Source of the DNA: Brucella anthropi ATCC 49188
Lineage (GTDB): Bacteria > Pseudomonadota > Alphaproteobacteria > Rhizobiales > Rhizobiaceae
Reading direction: 5' to 3'
DNA: 64,000 bases
Assembly: GCF_000017405.1 (NCBI RefSeq)
Contig: NC_009667.1
Coordinates: 1,412,001-1,476,000, forward strand
A program made the position numbers and the translations under genes. The notes under the pieces were generated by a model. That model searched no databases and had not been told where the DNA came from. It worked only from the letters and a program-made list of their open reading frames with translations. Positions 38,127-46,872 of the stretch are shown one piece after another. Each line of letters opens with the position of its first letter. Position 1 is the first letter of the stretch.

Positions 38127-38259
38127 GGTTATGCCTCTTGAAGTTGTGGCCTTTTGAAATCGTGGTCTGGGATGGCCAGTGCGCGACCAGCGCGAGCGGC
38201 ACAGCACCGAAACCTCGGATAGGACAATTCATATAAGGGAAGGGCAGCGTGAATGCCAT

Positions 38260-38281
38260 ATGCAATGCTATAATATTACAT
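38260..38281. promoter_or_regulatory. Candidate Zur operator upstream of the CobW gene
   Basis: This 22-bp inverted repeat has the form ATGYAATRY-TATA-RYATTRCAT and is symmetric at every position when purine/pyrimidine matches are counted. It resembles alphaproteobacterial Zur boxes from memory. It lies between the CobW gene and the creatininase gene, both on the minus strand, so it is upstream of CobW. Confidence 0.65.
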
Positions 38282-38327
38282 TCGCCTAATCACATTCACG
38301 CCAGTTGGAACACGGGCCTTGCAGTGT

Positions 38328-39110
38328 CTAACCTGCCTGATTGGCGAGACGTTGCAATTCGAACCGGGCGAGATCGAACCTGTCGACATCGCGCAGCAGT
38401 TCGATAAAGCCCGTCACCGCGTTGGTGATCAGCCTTTCCCCGGCTTCTGCCGTTGCGGCAGCAGCGTTGCCAGCAACCCCTTCCGGGTTGAGATCGTGCA
38501 TCTTCCAGCCGAAGGCATGAGGGCCATAGGCGCGCAGGAACTTGAATTCCTCGGCGTAACGTGACTGGGCGTTGGAGAAATTGCGTGCCTTCGACATGTC
38601 CACCAGATCGGGGCGCAGCGCCAGCATCACCGATGTCTCGATGAAGCCGCCATGAATATCGAGCGCTTTTTCCTCCGGCGTAATCAGGCCTTCCGGCAGA
38701 CCGAAACGGGTCCAGCTCGTGGCAACCGCCAGCATGTCGAGCCGCGTGCGCAGTTCCGTTGCGACAATTGTCATCAATGGCGAATTTCCGCCATGCGCGT
38801 TCAGCATGACCAGTTTGCGAATGCCGCCAGCGTGAAGGTTTTCACCAATGCCGATCCACTGGTTCACGGCCTCGGCAAAGGCGAGGCTCTGGGTTCCTTC
38901 GGTATCCATGTGTTCGATGGAATAGCCGACCGGCTGTGCGGGCAGAAAATTGACGTTCAGTTCGGCAGGCAGCGCATCGCTGACACGCGCGACAATGCCT
39001 TCGGCGATGATCGTATCCGTTTCAAACGGCAAATGAGGCCCATGCTGTTCGTGAGCGCCAAGGGGCAGAACGACAATCATGTCGCTGTTTTGATCGCGCA
39101 GGTCGGTCAT
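38328..39110 (-). CDS. Creatininase-family metal amidohydrolase
   Basis: This 260-residue creatininase-fold enzyme has metal ligands visible in VLPLGAHEQHGPHLPFETD (Glu, His, Asp), LNAHGGN and HGGFIETS. The family includes creatinine amidohydrolase, ArfB and MftE, so the substrate is open; no creatine catabolism genes are nearby. GAGGAAAAC precedes the ATG. Confidence 0.9.
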   Translation of the reverse strand: MTDLRDQNSDMIVVLPLGAHEQHGPHLPFETDTIIAEGIVARVSDALPAELNVNFLPAQPVGYSIEHMDTEGTQSLAFAEAVNQWIGIGENLHAGGIRKLVMLNAHGGNSPLMTIVATELRTRLDMLAVATSWTRFGLPEGLITPEEKALDIHGGFIETSVMLALRPDLVDMSKARNFSNAQSRYAEEFKFLRAYGPHAFGWKMHDLNPEGVAGNAAAATAEAGERLITNAVTGFIELLRDVDRFDLARFELQRLANQAG

Positions 39111-39267
39111 GTTTTCCTCGCTTTATTTGTTTTATTGGGTCCTGACCCTAACGTCCGTTAGCCATGACAGCAACCGGGCCTTGTTGTTTCATAAGTCGGA
39201 CAATATTTTACGATATATGGATGGATGGGACTATCGATCAGGCGACAGTAACTGGTTTATTTTGAAC

Positions 39268-39314
39268 AGCGTATCTTGTCCGAAAACCGTTGGATGCTTT
39301 TCGGGATGCGCATC
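39268..39314. repeat. REP-like palindrome upstream of the MarR gene
   Basis: AGCGTATCTTGTCCGAAAAC ... GCTTTTCGGGATGCGCATC, ending 26 bases before the marR-type start. Confidence 0.8.
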
Positions 39315-39340
39315 AAAGTGCCAACAAGGGCGAGGTGGCG

Positions 39341-39832
39341 ATGAGCAAGGACAATAAGGCGGTTGTACTTTACCGGCTGCAATCCGTGGCAAGACTGTCG
39401 CGGACGGTGCTGGCCACGCGGCTTCTGGAACAGGGGCTTTATGCGGGGCAGGATGCAGTCATGTTGCAACTGGCTGCGGAAGACGGGCTGACACCCGGCG
39501 TTCTTGCACAGCGGCTGGGTGTGCGTCCGCCGACCATCACCAAAACCATTGCGCGTCTGCAGGGGCAGGGGTTCGTGGCGAAGCGCGCCTCGGAAACCGA
39601 TCAGCGCCAGTCGCATGTCTATCTTACGCAGACGGGTCTGGAGACCATCAAGGCAATCGAGAAATCCATTCGCAAGACCGAGAAGGACATGCTGAAGGGG
39701 CTCGACAAGAAAGATCGCAAGACCTTCCTCAAGATGCTGAGCCGGATGGAGAGCAATCTTGCGCTTCGCGGTGTCACGCGCATTCCCGATGAGCCTGAAA
39801 CGGAAGTGCTTGAAGAGGACGACGTGGAATAG
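39341..39832 (+). CDS. MarR-family transcriptional regulator
   Basis: This 163-residue winged-helix regulator carries its DNA-binding region in VLAQRLGVRPPTITKTIARL and the wing in KRASETDQRQSHVYLT. The ATG at 39341 (MSKDNKAV) is chosen; the longer frame starts in a REP-like repeat. The C-terminus is acidic. Target unknown; the divergent creatininase gene is the nearest candidate. Confidence 0.9.
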   Translation: MSKDNKAVVLYRLQSVARLSRTVLATRLLEQGLYAGQDAVMLQLAAEDGLTPGVLAQRLGVRPPTITKTIARLQGQGFVAKRASETDQRQSHVYLTQTGLETIKAIEKSIRKTEKDMLKGLDKKDRKTFLKMLSRMESNLALRGVTRIPDEPETEVLEEDDVE

Positions 39833-39846
39833 GCCTGTCGCTTATC

Positions 39847-39916
39847 AAGCTCTAACTATTTGTTTTGACGCGCATCTTGGCGGGAAACCGTGAAACACTT
39901 TTCAAGATGCGTGCTA
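39847..39916. repeat. REP-like palindrome with truncated partner
   Basis: The linker AACTATTTGTTTTGACG and a REP-like unit (CGCATCTTGGCGGGAAACCG ... CACTTTTCAAGATGCG) are present, but only the end (AAGCTCTA) of the companion palindrome remains. Confidence 0.7.
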
Positions 39917-40041
39917 TCGAAAATGCTTCCAATTCAAGGTTTGCAATGGCATAACCGTTCGCAAGACGAACGGTCGCGTCTCACCTTGTCAGGTTGCGGC
40001 CGCGTCTCCGACTGCGGCACGGACCATTTTGGGGAGGCGAC

Positions 40042-41061
40042 TTGGCCCAGAAAATAAAGCTATCGACCATCGCGGATGCGCTTGGTGTTTCGACAGCCAC
40101 AGTTTCGCTCGCTTTGCGCGACAGTCCCCTCGTTGCCGACCAGACTCGCGAGAAGATCAAGGAACATGCCCGCGCCATCGGTTATATCTATAACCGTCGC
40201 GCTGCGAGCCTGCGCACCTCACGCTCCGGCATTGTCGGCGTCGTGGTGCATGACATCATGAATCCGTTCTTCGCGGAAATTCTCAAATCCATCGAAACGG
40301 AACTGGACCGGTCGCGGCAGACCTTCATCCTGTCCAACCATTACGATCAGCTCGAAAAGCAGCGCACCTTTATGGATACGCTTTTGCAGCTCGGCGCGGA
40401 TGGGGTCATTATGTCGCCCGCTATCGGCACGCCGCCGGAAGACATCCAGCTTGCGGAAGATAACGGCCTGCCGGTCGTGCTGATCGCGCGTAGCGTCGAG
40501 GGTGTTCATGCGCCGGTTTTCCGGGGTGACGATGCCTATGGTATCGGCCTTGCCACCAATCACCTTATTTCGCTCGGTCATACGCGCATCGCGATGATCG
40601 GCGGTACGGATCAGACCTCGACGGGTCGTGACCGTTATCGCGGCTATGTGCAGGCCATGGAAAAGGCCGGGCTGGAGGTTCGCCCCGACTGGCGCATTGC
40701 CGGGCCGCGCACGAAGCAGGGCGGCTTTGAAGTCGCGCCGCAATTTCTGGCGCTGAAAGACAAGCCGACGGCTGCGGTCTGCTGGAACGATCTGACCGCC
40801 ATCGGCCTGATGAACGGCATTGCTCGCGCCGGGCTGGTGCCGGGCGAGGACATTTCCGTGACCGGCTATGACGATCTCGAGGAAGCGGCGATCGCAACGC
40901 CAGCGCTGACGACCGTCTGGAACGGACAGCGTGAAGTGGGACGCCGTGCCGCTCGCGCACTGCTGGACCAGCTCAACGGCGTCGAGGTTTCTTCGATGCA
41001 GGAACTTATCAAGCCGGAACTGCATATCCGGCAATCGACATCCAAGCCGAAACACGGCTGA
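40042..41061 (+). CDS. LacI-family transcriptional regulator
   Basis: This 339-residue regulator has an N-terminal HTH (TIADALGVSTATVSLALRDS), the hinge helix region and a periplasmic-binding-like effector domain. Start is the TTG at 40042: GGGGAGG lies 5 bases upstream and the residues before it are not conserved. It is immediately upstream of the 2-hydroxyacid dehydrogenase gene, which it probably controls together with its own expression. The effector is likely an organic acid or sugar (inference). Confidence 0.92.
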   Translation: MAQKIKLSTIADALGVSTATVSLALRDSPLVADQTREKIKEHARAIGYIYNRRAASLRTSRSGIVGVVVHDIMNPFFAEILKSIETELDRSRQTFILSNHYDQLEKQRTFMDTLLQLGADGVIMSPAIGTPPEDIQLAEDNGLPVVLIARSVEGVHAPVFRGDDAYGIGLATNHLISLGHTRIAMIGGTDQTSTGRDRYRGYVQAMEKAGLEVRPDWRIAGPRTKQGGFEVAPQFLALKDKPTAAVCWNDLTAIGLMNGIARAGLVPGEDISVTGYDDLEEAAIATPALTTVWNGQREVGRRAARALLDQLNGVEVSSMQELIKPELHIRQSTSKPKHG

Positions 41062-41136
41062 TTTCCCCCGCTCCGGCCCCGGTTGCAGCCTTTGGGTTAA
41101 CCGGTCGCCGGTCCCTCACGAACTGCGACATGCTGT

Positions 41137-41156
41137 CCAGAGGAATCCAGAGGAAT
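41137..41156 (+). promoter_or_regulatory. Duplicated ribosome-binding segment
   Basis: CCAGAGGAAT occurs twice head to tail, ending 6 bases before the dehydrogenase ATG. The second AGAGGAA is well placed for initiation. Confidence 0.7.
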
Positions 41157-41162
41157 ATTGTC

Positions 41163-42128
41163 ATGACCAAGCGCGACGCAACCGTTCTGGTGCTCGGAAA
41201 CTTCAATGATTATGCCGTCGAGCGTCTGTCCGGTGAGTTTTCGGTGCGCCGCATACCACGCGGTGACGCGGCGCTGGTCGATGCCGACTGGGCAGGCGAC
41301 ATATATGGTATTGCCAGCATGTCCACCGTCGATGCGGCGCTGATCGATGCATTGCCCAATCTGAAAATCATCGGCAATTTTGGCGTCGGTTACGATGCGG
41401 TCGATGCAAAACATGCCGGCGTGAAAAATGTCATGGTCACCAACACGCCGGACGTGCTGACCGACGAAGTAGCCGATACGGCGCTTGGCCTTCTGATTGA
41501 TACGGTGCGGGAATTGTCGAAGTCGCAGGAATTCCTGCGTGCAGGCAATTGGGTGAAGGAAGGCCGCTATCCGCTGTCGAAGCTATCCTTGCGTGGGCGC
41601 AAGGTCGGCATTTTCGGCCTTGGCCGCATCGGCAAGGCGGTCGCCCATCGTGTCGAAGCTTTCGGACTGCCGGTTTCCTATCACAATCGTCGCAAGGCTG
41701 AAGGCGTCGCCTACGATTATTATCCGACCCTGCTCGAGCTGGCCAAGGCGGTGGACACACTTATTCTGGTCGCACCGGGCGGCGCGGAAACCGCAAAGGC
41801 AGTCAATGCCGAAGTGCTGAAGGCGCTCGGTCCGGACGGTGTGCTGATCAATGTCGGGCGCGGTTCGCTGGTTGATGAAGATGCGCTGGCCGCAGCGCTG
41901 AACGATGGCACCATCGCTGCTGCAGGTCTGGATGTTTTCGCGAACGAACCGTCAGTGCCACAAGGCCTGCTTGATGCGCCCAACACGGTTTTGCTGCCGC
42001 ATATCGCATCCGCATCGCAAAAGACCCGTCAGGCCATGGCGGATCTGGTGATCGACAATCTCATTGCATGGTTCGACACCGGCAAGGCGATCACGCCGGT
42101 GCCGGAAACGGTGCATGTGCAAGGCTAA
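41163..42128 (+). CDS. D-2-hydroxyacid dehydrogenase (glyoxylate/hydroxypyruvate reductase type)
   Basis: This 321-residue NAD(P)-dependent dehydrogenase shows nucleotide-binding GLGRIGKAVAHR and the catalytic residues Arg in NVGRGSLVDE, Glu in FANEPSVP and His in LPHIASAS. It is closest in pattern to hydroxypyruvate/glyoxylate reductases. The ATG at 41163 is chosen for its Shine-Dalgarno. It lies 101 bases after the LacI regulator and is likely in its regulon. Confidence 0.9.
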   Translation: MTKRDATVLVLGNFNDYAVERLSGEFSVRRIPRGDAALVDADWAGDIYGIASMSTVDAALIDALPNLKIIGNFGVGYDAVDAKHAGVKNVMVTNTPDVLTDEVADTALGLLIDTVRELSKSQEFLRAGNWVKEGRYPLSKLSLRGRKVGIFGLGRIGKAVAHRVEAFGLPVSYHNRRKAEGVAYDYYPTLLELAKAVDTLILVAPGGAETAKAVNAEVLKALGPDGVLINVGRGSLVDEDALAAALNDGTIAAAGLDVFANEPSVPQGLLDAPNTVLLPHIASASQKTRQAMADLVIDNLIAWFDTGKAITPVPETVHVQG

Positions 42129-42193
42129 AGCAGTCTGTCAGGCGAGTAGGGGAATATGTTTTGATTGCGGATGACCGCAACGAACTTTTACCC

Positions 42194-42955
42194 CTACTGT
42201 CCTACTGCCTGATGTTGACGCACAGCCTCTCCGAACGCCTCGAATATCTTGCGCGACGGAGCATCGGAATGCGCCCAATATTCCGGGTGCCACTGCACGC
42301 CGACGACAAATCCCTTCGCATTCTTCACGGAGACGGCTTCAACCGTACCGTCTTCGGCCACAGCCTCGACTTCAAGCTGCGGTGCAAGCTTGTCGATGGC
42401 CTGACGGTGAACGGAGTTCACGCGCACGCTTTCTTCTTTGAGGATTTCCGCAAGGCATGAGTTCGGGTTGAGCTTGATCGGGTGCTGGATGGCGAAGCGC
42501 TCGGCCTGGCTTTCGGATTCCGGGGCGCGGTGGTCCATCCGGCCTTCCATTTCCTGAATTTCGGTGGCGAGCGTGCCGCCCAGTGCGACGTTCAGCTCCT
42601 GTATGCCGCGGCAGATGGCCAGCACCGGAACACCTTTTTCGATGGCTGCGCGGATGAGTGGCAGCGATGTCGCATCGCGGGCATTGTCATAGGGCTCGAA
42701 CGCGGCGCTCGGTTCGACGCCATAAAGCGCCGGATTGACGTTGGATTTGGAACCTGTGACGAGAACGCCGTCCACCGCATCCAGAATGGCATCGAAATCC
42801 ATCTTGTCGCCAAAACTTGGCACCAGAAGCGGCGTTACACCTGCGACGTCGATGGCGGCTGCCAGATATTGCTGGGGTGCTGCGTGCCAGGTGTAGTTTT
42901 CAAATGGCTTCACATCTGTCGGTACGGCAACGAGAGGGCGAGAAGTCTTGGGCAT
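42194..42955 (-). CDS. Gamma-glutamyl-gamma-aminobutyrate hydrolase-like (peptidase C26)
   Basis: This 253-residue class I glutamine amidotransferase-like hydrolase has its nucleophile Cys in LAICRGIQELN and the His of the triad in VQWHPEYWAHSD. PuuD-type enzymes cleave gamma-glutamyl-GABA in putrescine breakdown; no other puu genes are visible, so the substrate may differ. The start is at 42955 (MPKTSRP). Confidence 0.88.
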   Translation of the reverse strand: MPKTSRPLVAVPTDVKPFENYTWHAAPQQYLAAAIDVAGVTPLLVPSFGDKMDFDAILDAVDGVLVTGSKSNVNPALYGVEPSAAFEPYDNARDATSLPLIRAAIEKGVPVLAICRGIQELNVALGGTLATEIQEMEGRMDHRAPESESQAERFAIQHPIKLNPNSCLAEILKEESVRVNSVHRQAIDKLAPQLEVEAVAEDGTVEAVSVKNAKGFVVGVQWHPEYWAHSDAPSRKIFEAFGEAVRQHQAVGQ

Positions 42956-43187
42956 AATGTTCGTATCCACCAGTCGGATTATGCTCTTATCTGCTCTGTT
43001 CCTTACTTCTCCGCAATGGGTCGCGCAATCACGAACAGGTGTCGTCTTTCGGCTGCGCCATAGGTCTTTCGTCGTGCCTTCTGTGTATTGTGTTGATTTG
43101 AACCGATTTTTACGGTCGAAGATGGTTCAAATGCCGATCTCTATATTCTAGGAAGGTATAAAGAGGGATTGGCAGTTGAGGGGATGA

Positions 43188-43937
43188 ATGACTGACGATC
43201 AGCTTTTTTCCGTCAGGGGCAAGGTTATTGCCGTGACGGGAGGGTCTTCGGGGTTGGGCCTGCGCATGGTTCATGTGCTGGCGGGGCACGGTGCGCGCGT
43301 GATTTCGATCTCGCGCACCCATGCAGGCGAAAGCATTTGCCCATCGGGCGGCGAAGTGCTCGAAATCATGGCGGATGTAACCCATCCGGATGAAATCGTG
43401 CGTGCTTTTGATGAAGCGGAAGAACGCTTCGGACCGATAACGACGCTCTTCAACAATGCCGGTGTCGCGCATATGGCACGCGCGCTCGACACGACGCGCG
43501 ATATGCTGGAGCATATATTCGAGGTCAATGTCGCAGGCGCCTTTTTTGTGGCGCAGGAAGCCGCACGTCGCATGATCGAGCGCGGCGAGGGCGGCTCCAT
43601 CGTCAATACGACCAGCATTCTGGGTGAGCGTCCGCAGAAGGGGGCTGCCGCCTATTCCATGTCCAAGGCCTGCGTGACGCAGATGACGCGGGCGCTGGCG
43701 CTGGAATGGGCCGCGCACGATATTCGCGTCAACGCGATTTCCCCCGGATGGTTTCCAACGCGAATCAATGAAGATCAGCTGCAAGGCCCTGCCGGGGGCT
43801 ACTTCAAAGGGCGGAACCCGATGCGGCGCCTCGGCGAGCCTGAGGATCTGGACGGGGTTGTGCTGATGCTGGCTTCCGATGCCAGCCGCTATATGACGGG
43901 TTCCGTCATCACCGTGGATGGCGGTCATCAGCTCTGA
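43188..43937 (+). CDS. Classical SDR oxidoreductase
   Basis: This 249-residue NAD(P)-dependent dehydrogenase has cofactor motif TGGSSGLGLR, NNAGVA, and the catalytic Ser in NTTSILG with Tyr/Lys in YSMSK. The C-terminus SVITVDGGHQL is typical of the FabG-like group. GAGGGG precedes the ATG. Substrate unknown; it is divergent from the C26 peptidase. Confidence 0.92.
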   Translation: MTDDQLFSVRGKVIAVTGGSSGLGLRMVHVLAGHGARVISISRTHAGESICPSGGEVLEIMADVTHPDEIVRAFDEAEERFGPITTLFNNAGVAHMARALDTTRDMLEHIFEVNVAGAFFVAQEAARRMIERGEGGSIVNTTSILGERPQKGAAAYSMSKACVTQMTRALALEWAAHDIRVNAISPGWFPTRINEDQLQGPAGGYFKGRNPMRRLGEPEDLDGVVLMLASDASRYMTGSVITVDGGHQL

Positions 43938-44307
43938 CAAGGTTGGAAGTTTCTTTAGCGGTTATTTCCCGCGTCGTGACTTGTATGGCAGGTTTTTTCT
44001 CTAACGGACGGGGGTCTGGCGGTAGAATATCCACATCGACTAATCTGGATTAATTCTCGGGAATGCGGAAACTAACCTGTCCCTGTTCTCCCATTTTAGC
44101 CATTTCAGTAATATTAGGACGACTAAAACATGTATGCCAATGGTTGTGATTGCCCGTTGAGGGTTGTGCGTCTGTGGTTTTCCTTAAAAAATATCTGAAT
44201 ACATCTTATGGTGGTTGTCGTGACAGCTTGTGGTTTAATATCCCGAAAGATATTTTTAAGTCATTAGTGCGATATTGCCTCCCCGTATAAGGGATAAATG
44301 CATCGAT
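43938..44307. other. AT-rich spacer upstream of the GGDEF-EAL gene
   Basis: This 370-bp gap has no convincing gene and no palindromic repeat. The last 150 bases are AT-rich and probably contain the promoter. AAGGGAT lies 12 bases before the chosen ATG. Confidence 0.5.
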
Positions 44308-46605
44308 ATGTGGCAAAGCCGTAAACCTGAGATACCTGCAGATGTGCGGCTATCTTTTCTCAGAGCGCTGTATGGTAATCGTACCACGCTCTGGTTTGGC
44401 TTGCTCGCGCACGTTGTAGCCTGTGTCGTCATCTATGTGAAAACCGATGACTGGCGCTATCTGGTTTTTGGCGGTGTATTTGCCATCATTGCTGTTGGTC
44501 GCATCTTCGATATGCACAAGTTCGACCAGGCAAAACAGCAGTCGCTGTCCCATGCCGATCTCGACCGCTGGGAAACACGCTATCTGATCGGTGCGTCCGC
44601 CGTCTGCCTGACGCTCGGCATGTTGTGTTTCTTCTCAAGCTATGTGCTCAGGGATTCCTTTGCCGAACTTGCCAGCCTGACCGTGCTGCTTGCTTCGGTC
44701 GTTTCCATTGTGGGCCGCAATTATGCATCGGCGAAAGCCGTTGTTCTGATGTCGGCCTGCACGCTGATCCCGGTTCTGGCCGGGCTTATTCTGGCGGGAA
44801 CGCCGTTTCACGTCATCATTGGCCTGCTGCTGATCCCGTATTTCCTGTCCAACATCCAGATGGCAAACGGTCTGCGCGAGTTTCTCTTCGCTGCAGTCAT
44901 GGGCAAGCGACGCCTGTCCATTGTGGCCGGGCGTTTCGATGCTGCCCTCAACAACATGCCGCAGGGCTTGCTGATGTTCGACAGCCAGCAGCGCATTGCG
45001 GTCATCAACAATAAGGCCAAGGCGATGTTGCAGATCGCTGAACACACCAAGCTGCATGGCCGCAAGCTCGATGTTCTGCTGCGCTATTGCGCGAAGAAGG
45101 GACTGTTTCCGCAAAACGACCTGAAAAGTGTGCATGTGCGCATGCAGGATCTTCTGCTGGGCAAGCGCACGCGCGATATTTTCCAGCTTTCGAACCAGCG
45201 TTATATCGAATGTATCGGCAATCAGACCCTCAATGAGGGGGCCGTCCTGATGTTCGAGGATGTGACGCAGCGCGTGGAAGCGGAAGCGCGCATTCAGCAT
45301 ATGGCGCGTTATGACGGCCTGACAGGCCTGCCGAACCGCAATTATTTCGAAACCCTGGTGCGATCCATGCGTTCCCACCAGCAAGCGGGCACGCAGGCTG
45401 CGCTCATCGTCATCGACATCAATCATTTCAAGCATGTCAACGATACGTTGGGGCATCATACCGGTGACGTATTGCTGCGCCTGTTTGCAGAGCGGCTGAA
45501 CTCGCTCGATCCGCAGCGTTTCGTCGCGTCACGCTTCGGCGGCGACGAATTCGTGGTGTTCGTCTTCAATCTGCGCAGCGAGGCCGACGTTGCAGGCGTG
45601 ATGGATCATATCATGACCGTCGTGACCGGCGTCTACGATCTCGACGGCGATCAGGTGCATATCGATATCAGCGCTGGCATCGCGATCGAGGATATCGGAA
45701 GATGCGATGTCGGCAGCATGCATATCAGCGCCGATCTGGCGCTCTACGAAGCCAAAAGCATGGAAGACAAGCCCTGGTCGATCTTCATCGATGCGATGGA
45801 CACCAAATATCGCGGGCGCCAGAAACTCAAAGCCGATTTGCGGCTTGCCATCGAGCATGGCGAGATCAAGGTCGTCTATCAGCCCATCGTCAGCGCGCAG
45901 TCCCTGCGCGTTGTTGCGTGTGAAGCGCTGGCGCGCTGGGAGCATCCGCAGCTTGGCTTTGTGCCGCCTGCGGAATTCATTCCGCTTGCGGAAGAAATGG
46001 GCATCATCACCGACATTACCCGCTTCATGCTGGCGCAGGCCTGTGCCGACTGTCTGTCATGGGGCGACCGCATCGGTGTTTCGGTCAATCTTTCGGCCAT
46101 CGATCTGAAAAGCAATGACATCGCCCGCGACATCGCCAATGCCTTGCAGAAATCGGGCCTTCCGGCTCACCGCCTTGAGGTGGAAGTGACGGAAAGCGCC
46201 ATCATCTCGGACCGCAACAAAACTTCGATGGTGTTGCAGCGGCTCAAGAACGCCGGGATCAATATCGCACTGGATGATTTCGGCACCGGCTATTCCAGTC
46301 TCAGCTATCTCAATACCTTGCAATTGACCAAGGTGAAGGTCGACCGTTCCTTCGTGCGCGACATTACCACCGACCGGCGCTCGCTCATGCTGCTTCGCGG
46401 CGTTACACAGCTTTCGCACGAGCTTGGGCTGGGCGTGACAGTCGAAGGTGTCGAAACAGAGGAACAGCTTGCGCTGATCCGTGTGGCGGCGGGTGCCGAT
46501 CTCGTACAGGGCTATCTTCTCGGTATGCCTGTGCCTGTGGAAGCGATCAGCGCTATGACCACGAAAGCCGCAGCGCGCCGCGACGGCGGGCGAACCGTCG
46601 CCTGA
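44308..46605 (+). CDS. Membrane GGDEF-EAL protein (c-di-GMP synthesis/hydrolysis)
   Basis: This 765-residue protein has six N-terminal transmembrane helices (about residues 20-190), a PAS-like segment (about 210-320), a GGDEF domain (motif GGDEF at 411-415) and an EAL domain (EAL at 539-541). Both motifs are canonical, and EAL-domain residues are kept in SVNLS, EVTES, LDDFGTGYSSL, VKVDRSF and EGVETEEQ, so both activities are possible. The inhibitory RxxD site before GGDEF is not seen. The first ATG in frame is used; a TTG 11 codons earlier is possible. Confidence 0.93.
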   Translation: MWQSRKPEIPADVRLSFLRALYGNRTTLWFGLLAHVVACVVIYVKTDDWRYLVFGGVFAIIAVGRIFDMHKFDQAKQQSLSHADLDRWETRYLIGASAVCLTLGMLCFFSSYVLRDSFAELASLTVLLASVVSIVGRNYASAKAVVLMSACTLIPVLAGLILAGTPFHVIIGLLLIPYFLSNIQMANGLREFLFAAVMGKRRLSIVAGRFDAALNNMPQGLLMFDSQQRIAVINNKAKAMLQIAEHTKLHGRKLDVLLRYCAKKGLFPQNDLKSVHVRMQDLLLGKRTRDIFQLSNQRYIECIGNQTLNEGAVLMFEDVTQRVEAEARIQHMARYDGLTGLPNRNYFETLVRSMRSHQQAGTQAALIVIDINHFKHVNDTLGHHTGDVLLRLFAERLNSLDPQRFVASRFGGDEFVVFVFNLRSEADVAGVMDHIMTVVTGVYDLDGDQVHIDISAGIAIEDIGRCDVGSMHISADLALYEAKSMEDKPWSIFIDAMDTKYRGRQKLKADLRLAIEHGEIKVVYQPIVSAQSLRVVACEALARWEHPQLGFVPPAEFIPLAEEMGIITDITRFMLAQACADCLSWGDRIGVSVNLSAIDLKSNDIARDIANALQKSGLPAHRLEVEVTESAIISDRNKTSMVLQRLKNAGINIALDDFGTGYSSLSYLNTLQLTKVKVDRSFVRDITTDRRSLMLLRGVTQLSHELGLGVTVEGVETEEQLALIRVAAGADLVQGYLLGMPVPVEAISAMTTKAAARRDGGRTVA

Positions 46606-46872
46606 TTATTTCAGATTTAACTGTTTGTATTGGACGAGCTTCTCGCGGTTTTTCAAAGTACTGCGAAGTGTTCGGCATGTCTCATCTACGATGCTCAATG
46701 TCGTTGCCACTTCTCGTTTAAATCACAGGAATTTGAATATAAATATAATAATTGGGATTTTTTGAGATGCACGTATCATGCTCTTAATGTCTTAGGAGGA
46801 TGTATATAAGTATTTCGTTATTTGCTTATAAAATGTCTATAAAATTCAATTTGAATATTTAAAGGGGAGGCG

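Noticed and set aside
37260..38141. A Met/Val-rich plus-strand frame opposite the His-rich part of CobW
   Set aside because: Its unusual composition is only the complement of the CAT/GAT-rich His/Asp codons.
42129..42193. Terminator between the dehydrogenase and the C26 peptidase
   Set aside because: GTAGGGG and CCCCTAC could pair, but the loop is about 35 bases and no T-run follows on either strand.
46800..46862. A 20-codon leader frame (MYISISLFAYKMSIKFNLNI) before the serine hydrolase
   Set aside because: AGGAGG directly abuts its ATG, too close for normal initiation, and the region is AT-rich. I kept it out of the features; conservation would revive it.
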